Translations under genes and position numbers: made by a program | Assembly: GCA_018813085.1 (NCBI GenBank) | Contig: JAHJCI010000186.1 | Span: 1 to 7,522 of the forward strand | Reading direction: 5' to 3' | Length of the DNA: 7,522 nucleotides | DNA from: Candidatus Omnitrophota bacterium | Lineage (GTDB): Bacteria > Omnitrophota > Gorgyraeia > Gygaellales > JAHJCI01 | Shown: piece after piece, positions 4,969 through 7,522 of the stretch | How the letters are laid out: each line of letters begins with the position of its first letter | Position numbering within the stretch: position 1 is the stretch's first letter | The notes under the pieces: model-generated | Seen by the model: only the letters and a program-made list of their open reading frames with translations | What the model was told of the DNA's origin: nothing | The model's database searches: none

Positions 4969-7164
4969 ATGCAGTATCAAGAAACTTGGATATTAGAGAT
5001 TAATTATCAGGAAAAGCACTTGAATATGAGCTTATATGCAAAAGATAAGGTTTCGCCTCTTAAGACAATGAGCGTTATCCCGGTAAACTTTTCAAGGATA
5101 GAATACTTAAATAGCGAAATAATCAATATTATAAATAAAGCTAATCAGAATAAATTACTCGATGTAAATTTAACAGAAGAACTTAAAAAAAATACAAGGC
5201 TTCTTTATGATTTATTATTGACGCGACAGGTCAAAAGCCAGCTATCTTCTCTTGGCACGGTCAATTTGGTTCTTTCGCTCGATGAAAGATTGATTAGTAT
5301 CCCCTGGGAGATACTTTTTGATGGCAATGATTTCCTCTGTCTTAAATTTAATATCGGGAGAAACATTCATACCCGGAATTCAGAGATATATACTCGTCAT
5401 AGTAATATTCCGGAAAAACCAAGAATGTTAATCTTAGCGGACCCTACCGGAGATTTAAAATCAGCTTATCAAGAAGGGCTCCAGATTAAGAATTTCTTAA
5501 TTAAAAAGACTGGTATTAATGTAGATTTTAAGGCCCAAAATATAGATAGTAATTATGTGCGTAAAAATTTACGTGACTATGATATTATTCATTTTGCTGG
5601 TCATTGCGAGTATAACAGTAGAAATCCGCAAGAGTCCGGATGGTTGTTTACTGATGGTTGGATTAGCATAAGGGAATTTATTGAATTAGGCCACAGCGCA
5701 CCTCTTCCGAGTGTTATATTTGCTAATGGCTGCCAGTCGGCATGCGCAGCCAGTGATATTATTGATGCGCGAGCTCAAGATGATGTTTATAGTTTAGCAC
5801 AGGCATTTATACTGGCAGGAGCACGGCATTATCTGGGTTGTTTTTGGAGAACCGAAGATAATGTTAGCTGGGAATTCGCAAAAGAATTTTATAACCAGGT
5901 AGTCAATTCTAATTCTATAGCAGGAGCAGTCAGGTCAGCTCGCTTGGCAATTTTTCATAAATACGGTATATCAGCGATTACATGGCTTGGGTATGTGCTT
6001 TACGGGAATCCTGAATTCGTATTATTTAGAACTAAACCAATATCGAAGAATGGCCCAGGATTAAATTTTCCCTTCTTGCGTTTAGAGAAAAAGAAGGTTT
6101 TTGTTTTTGCTTCAATTTTATTAGCAGCTGCTTTAAGTCTGGCACTTACGAATATGTCATCCTATCTTAACCCGGGTAGTTATTTTTTATATTCAAAGGC
6201 TGAGCGTTTATACCATAAAGGAGATAACTCTCAAACATTAAAGTTGTTAGGCTATATTATTAAAAACGATCCTTTATATTTATCTGTTCGCAGGTTAAAA
6301 GGTGATGTTCATTTCCGCTTAGGAATGCTACCTGAAGCATTGGTTGATTATTTTGATTATGCCCGTCTTAGCGAGAGTAAGGGTGATTACAGGCATTTAG
6401 CAGCGGCCTATAACAAAATTGGCTGGATTTATCATATGAGGGGGGAGTATCCAAGAAGCCAGGAGTTTTACAAAAAAGCCCTGGATTTAAGCATAAAGAA
6501 TAACGATAAATTAAATGAAGCGGATGCCTTGGCACGTTTAGCTGTCTGGCATATCGATAAGGGAAATAATGAAGCAGCTTTTTCTTTATTGACAAAAAGC
6601 TCAGAAATTAACAGGAGGCGGCAACATAATTCTGAACATAAATTCAATTTGGCTTGCGATTATTTTAATATTGCTTTTCTTTACCTTGAAAAAAAAGATT
6701 ACTCTGCCGCCAAAGACTTTTTTAACAGAAGCAAGCAGTTATTTGAAAATCTAGGGGCAATTCCTGAATTAAGTGATTATTACTTTGATATGGGGGAAAT
6801 CGCTCTTTTTGAAAAAAAATATGATTTGGCACATAAATACTATCAAAAAGGACTTGCTATAGATAAGAGGCTCAATCATAAATTTAATCTAAGTTCTGAT
6901 TACTGGATGCTCGGTGAGTTTTACCTAGAAACAGGCAAATTAATTGAAGCAGAGAATTATCTTAAACAAGCACTATCTATCTGCCAAGAAATAGATAATC
7001 GACCGGTTTTAGCCGGCGTTTACTATGATTTAGGCCTGATTTATAAAGAAATGAATAAGCAAGAAAAGGCTAAAGAAAGTCTTTCGCAAGCACTGTATCT
7101 TTATAAGGATATAGACACGCCCGATTATTCAAAAGTCCAACAAGAATATCTTTCCTTAGAATAA
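4969..7164 (+). CDS. CHAT caspase-like protease with one membrane helix and C-terminal TPRs
   Basis: This 731-residue protein joins three parts. Residues about 95-352 form a CHAT domain (caspase/separase clan CD fold): IPWEILFDG (111-119), LILADPTGDL (154-163), the His motif DIIHFAGH with His212, the Cys motif FANGC with Cys255, and the closing WLGYVLYGNPEF (339-350). Both catalytic residues are present, so an active cysteine protease is expected. One hydrophobic helix (about 377-394) follows the basic stretch RLEKKK. By the positive-inside rule the CHAT domain is cytosolic and the C-terminus outside. Residues about 404-713 contain some eight TPRs, the last six with a roughly 40-residue period, for instance AYNKIGWIYHMRGEYPRSQE and GVYYDLGLIYKEMNKQEKAK. 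Residues 1-90 are unassigned. It follows the anti-sigma gene by two bases. A likely role is proteolysis that controls the sigma factor; the substrate is inferred, not shown. There is no signal peptide and no frameshift. Confidence 0.9.
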   Translation: MQYQETWILEINYQEKHLNMSLYAKDKVSPLKTMSVIPVNFSRIEYLNSEIINIINKANQNKLLDVNLTEELKKNTRLLYDLLLTRQVKSQLSSLGTVNLVLSLDERLISIPWEILFDGNDFLCLKFNIGRNIHTRNSEIYTRHSNIPEKPRMLILADPTGDLKSAYQEGLQIKNFLIKKTGINVDFKAQNIDSNYVRKNLRDYDIIHFAGHCEYNSRNPQESGWLFTDGWISIREFIELGHSAPLPSVIFANGCQSACAASDIIDARAQDDVYSLAQAFILAGARHYLGCFWRTEDNVSWEFAKEFYNQVVNSNSIAGAVRSARLAIFHKYGISAITWLGYVLYGNPEFVLFRTKPISKNGPGLNFPFLRLEKKKVFVFASILLAAALSLALTNMSSYLNPGSYFLYSKAERLYHKGDNSQTLKLLGYIIKNDPLYLSVRRLKGDVHFRLGMLPEALVDYFDYARLSESKGDYRHLAAAYNKIGWIYHMRGEYPRSQEFYKKALDLSIKNNDKLNEADALARLAVWHIDKGNNEAAFSLLTKSSEINRRRQHNSEHKFNLACDYFNIAFLYLEKKDYSAAKDFFNRSKQLFENLGAIPELSDYYFDMGEIALFEKKYDLAHKYYQKGLAIDKRLNHKFNLSSDYWMLGEFYLETGKLIEAENYLKQALSICQEIDNRPVLAGVYYDLGLIYKEMNKQEKAKESLSQALYLYKDIDTPDYSKVQQEYLSLE

Positions 7165-7211
7165 ACTTATCCAAGAATAAATTTACTTTTTATATAATAG
7201 GCTAATTAATA

Positions 7212-7322
7212 AGGGACACCCTTGCGATGCCTCATCGAATATCTTTTAAACTTTCTCTTCGGCATCCCGAATGAGAATCGAAAAAATAATCTCATGAGGG
7301 GTTGGCTTAAGGGGTGTCTCCC
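7212..7322 (+). repeat. REP-like palindrome, copy C, long variant
   Basis: It opens with AGGGACACCCTTG (7212-7224), as in copy B, and closes with GGTTGGCTTAAGGGG then TGTCTCCC (to 7322), a degenerate form of copy B's GATTGGCTGAAAGGG then CGTCCC. Inside are nested inverted repeats: GATGCC (7226-7231) with GGCATC (7261-7266), and CTCAT with ATGAG. It is about 111 bases, against 59 in copy B and 34 in copy A, and lies some 3.6 kb from the transposase gene. Confidence 0.65.
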
Positions 7323-7323
7323 G

Positions 7324-7345
7324 ACACTTCGGCTGCGCTCAGTGT
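7324..7345. repeat. Short hairpin ACACT/AGTGT
   Basis: ACACT (7324-7328) pairs with AGTGT (7341-7345) around a GC-rich loop containing TTCGGCTGCGCTC. Its base composition differs from the coding regions and fits the string of palindromes that follows. Confidence 0.5.
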
Positions 7346-7350
7346 GATTC

Positions 7351-7427
7351 TGGTTCGATTAACTCACCATCCCTCGAATCATCCCGAGCAATGTCGAGGG
7401 AGAAGCGTGGTGAGCGAAGTCGAACCA
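7351..7427. repeat. Compound intergenic hairpin with three paired blocks
   Basis: Three blocks pair in register: TGGTTCGA (7351-7358) with TCGAACCA (7420-7427), CTCACCA (7363-7369) with TGGTGAG (7408-7414), and CCCTCGA (7371-7377) with TCGAGGG (7394-7400). Small internal loops separate them. The right half contains GAGCGAAGTCGAA, a wording common in dispersed intergenic palindromes of many metagenomic bacteria, so this is probably a family repeat. It lies 186 bases after the CHAT stop and could also shield the 3' end of that mRNA. Confidence 0.75.
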
Positions 7428-7440
7428 TTGGCTGAGAAAG

Positions 7441-7522
7441 CCTGCCTGCGCTAAAGCTTCGGCAGGCAGGCCTGCTTACGCTAAAGCTTCAGCAGGCAGG
7501 CCTGCTTACGCTAAAGCTTCAG
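7441..7522. repeat. 30-bp tandem repeat of palindromic units, running off the window
   Basis: Units lie at 7441-7470, 7471-7500 and 7501-7522 (partial). Each starts with CCTGC, has CTAAAGCTTC in the centre and, where complete, ends GCAGGCAGG. Units 1 and 2 differ at three positions (6, 8 and 21); unit 3 matches unit 2 as far as it goes. Unit 1 with its flanks has perfect 10-bp arms GCCTGCCTGC (7440-7449) and GCAGGCAGGC (7462-7471). There are no spacers, so it is not a CRISPR array. Total copy number cannot be seen. Confidence 0.85.

Larger units (their letters stand above)
7165..7522. other. Gene-free, repeat-rich 3' region
   Basis: I see no credible coding region in these 358 bases. From left to right they hold an AT-rich spacer (7165-7211), a REP-like element (7212-7322), a short hairpin (7324-7345), a compound hairpin (7351-7427), a short remnant ATTGGCTGA (7427-7435) also found in copy B, and a 30-bp tandem array. 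No hairpin followed by a T-run is seen after the CHAT gene stop. Confidence 0.8.

Noticed and set aside
7193..7198. TATAAT after the CHAT gene as a promoter
   Set aside because: No matching -35 and no gene follows in the window; the stretch is simply AT-rich.
7441..7522. CRISPR array
   Set aside because: Units follow one another without unique spacers and no cas gene is present.

Overview
The window looks like bacterial chromosome from a moderately AT-rich, probably uncultivated lineage. A membrane-bound pyrophosphatase behind a pyruvate kinase, a REP-associated transposase with palindromic repeats, and a sigma/anti-sigma/CHAT cluster would suit a candidate phylum of the Omnitrophota or Planctomycetota kind. 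That placement is a guess from gene content and style; no marker gene here fixes it.

Layout. Bases 1-799 hold the 3' part of a pyruvate kinase gene that ends right after the catalytic barrel and lacks the usual C-terminal domain. Its stop codon overlaps the start of hppA (799-2898), a 699-residue ion-pumping membrane pyrophosphatase of the K+-dependent type; the two form a translationally coupled energy-metabolism pair. Next comes a mobile island (about 2910-3576): a minus-strand REP-associated tyrosine transposase (RAYT, 2960-3445) with one related palindromic repeat on each side, in inverted orientation. A third, longer relative lies near the right edge (7212-7322).

The second half (3594-7164) is a three-gene, same-strand cluster: an ECF sigma factor, a soluble zinc-finger (ZAS-type) putative anti-sigma factor with a C-terminal beta domain, and a 731-residue protein with a CHAT caspase-like protease domain, one membrane helix and about eight TPRs. 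The CHAT protein keeps its catalytic His and Cys. The arrangement suggests a protease-gated transcription switch: TPRs outside the membrane or on the membrane face sense something, the CHAT domain cuts the anti-sigma factor or another partner, and the sigma factor is released. It recalls, in logic only, the TPR-CHAT protease Csx29 of type III-E CRISPR, which cuts Csx30, a protein that binds a sigma factor. No CRISPR array or cas gene is visible here. A near-consensus extended -10 box lies so close to the sigma start codon that the transcript may be leaderless.

The last 358 bases carry no gene. They hold the third REP-like copy, a large compound hairpin (7351-7427) and the start of a 30-bp tandem array of palindromic units that runs off the window.
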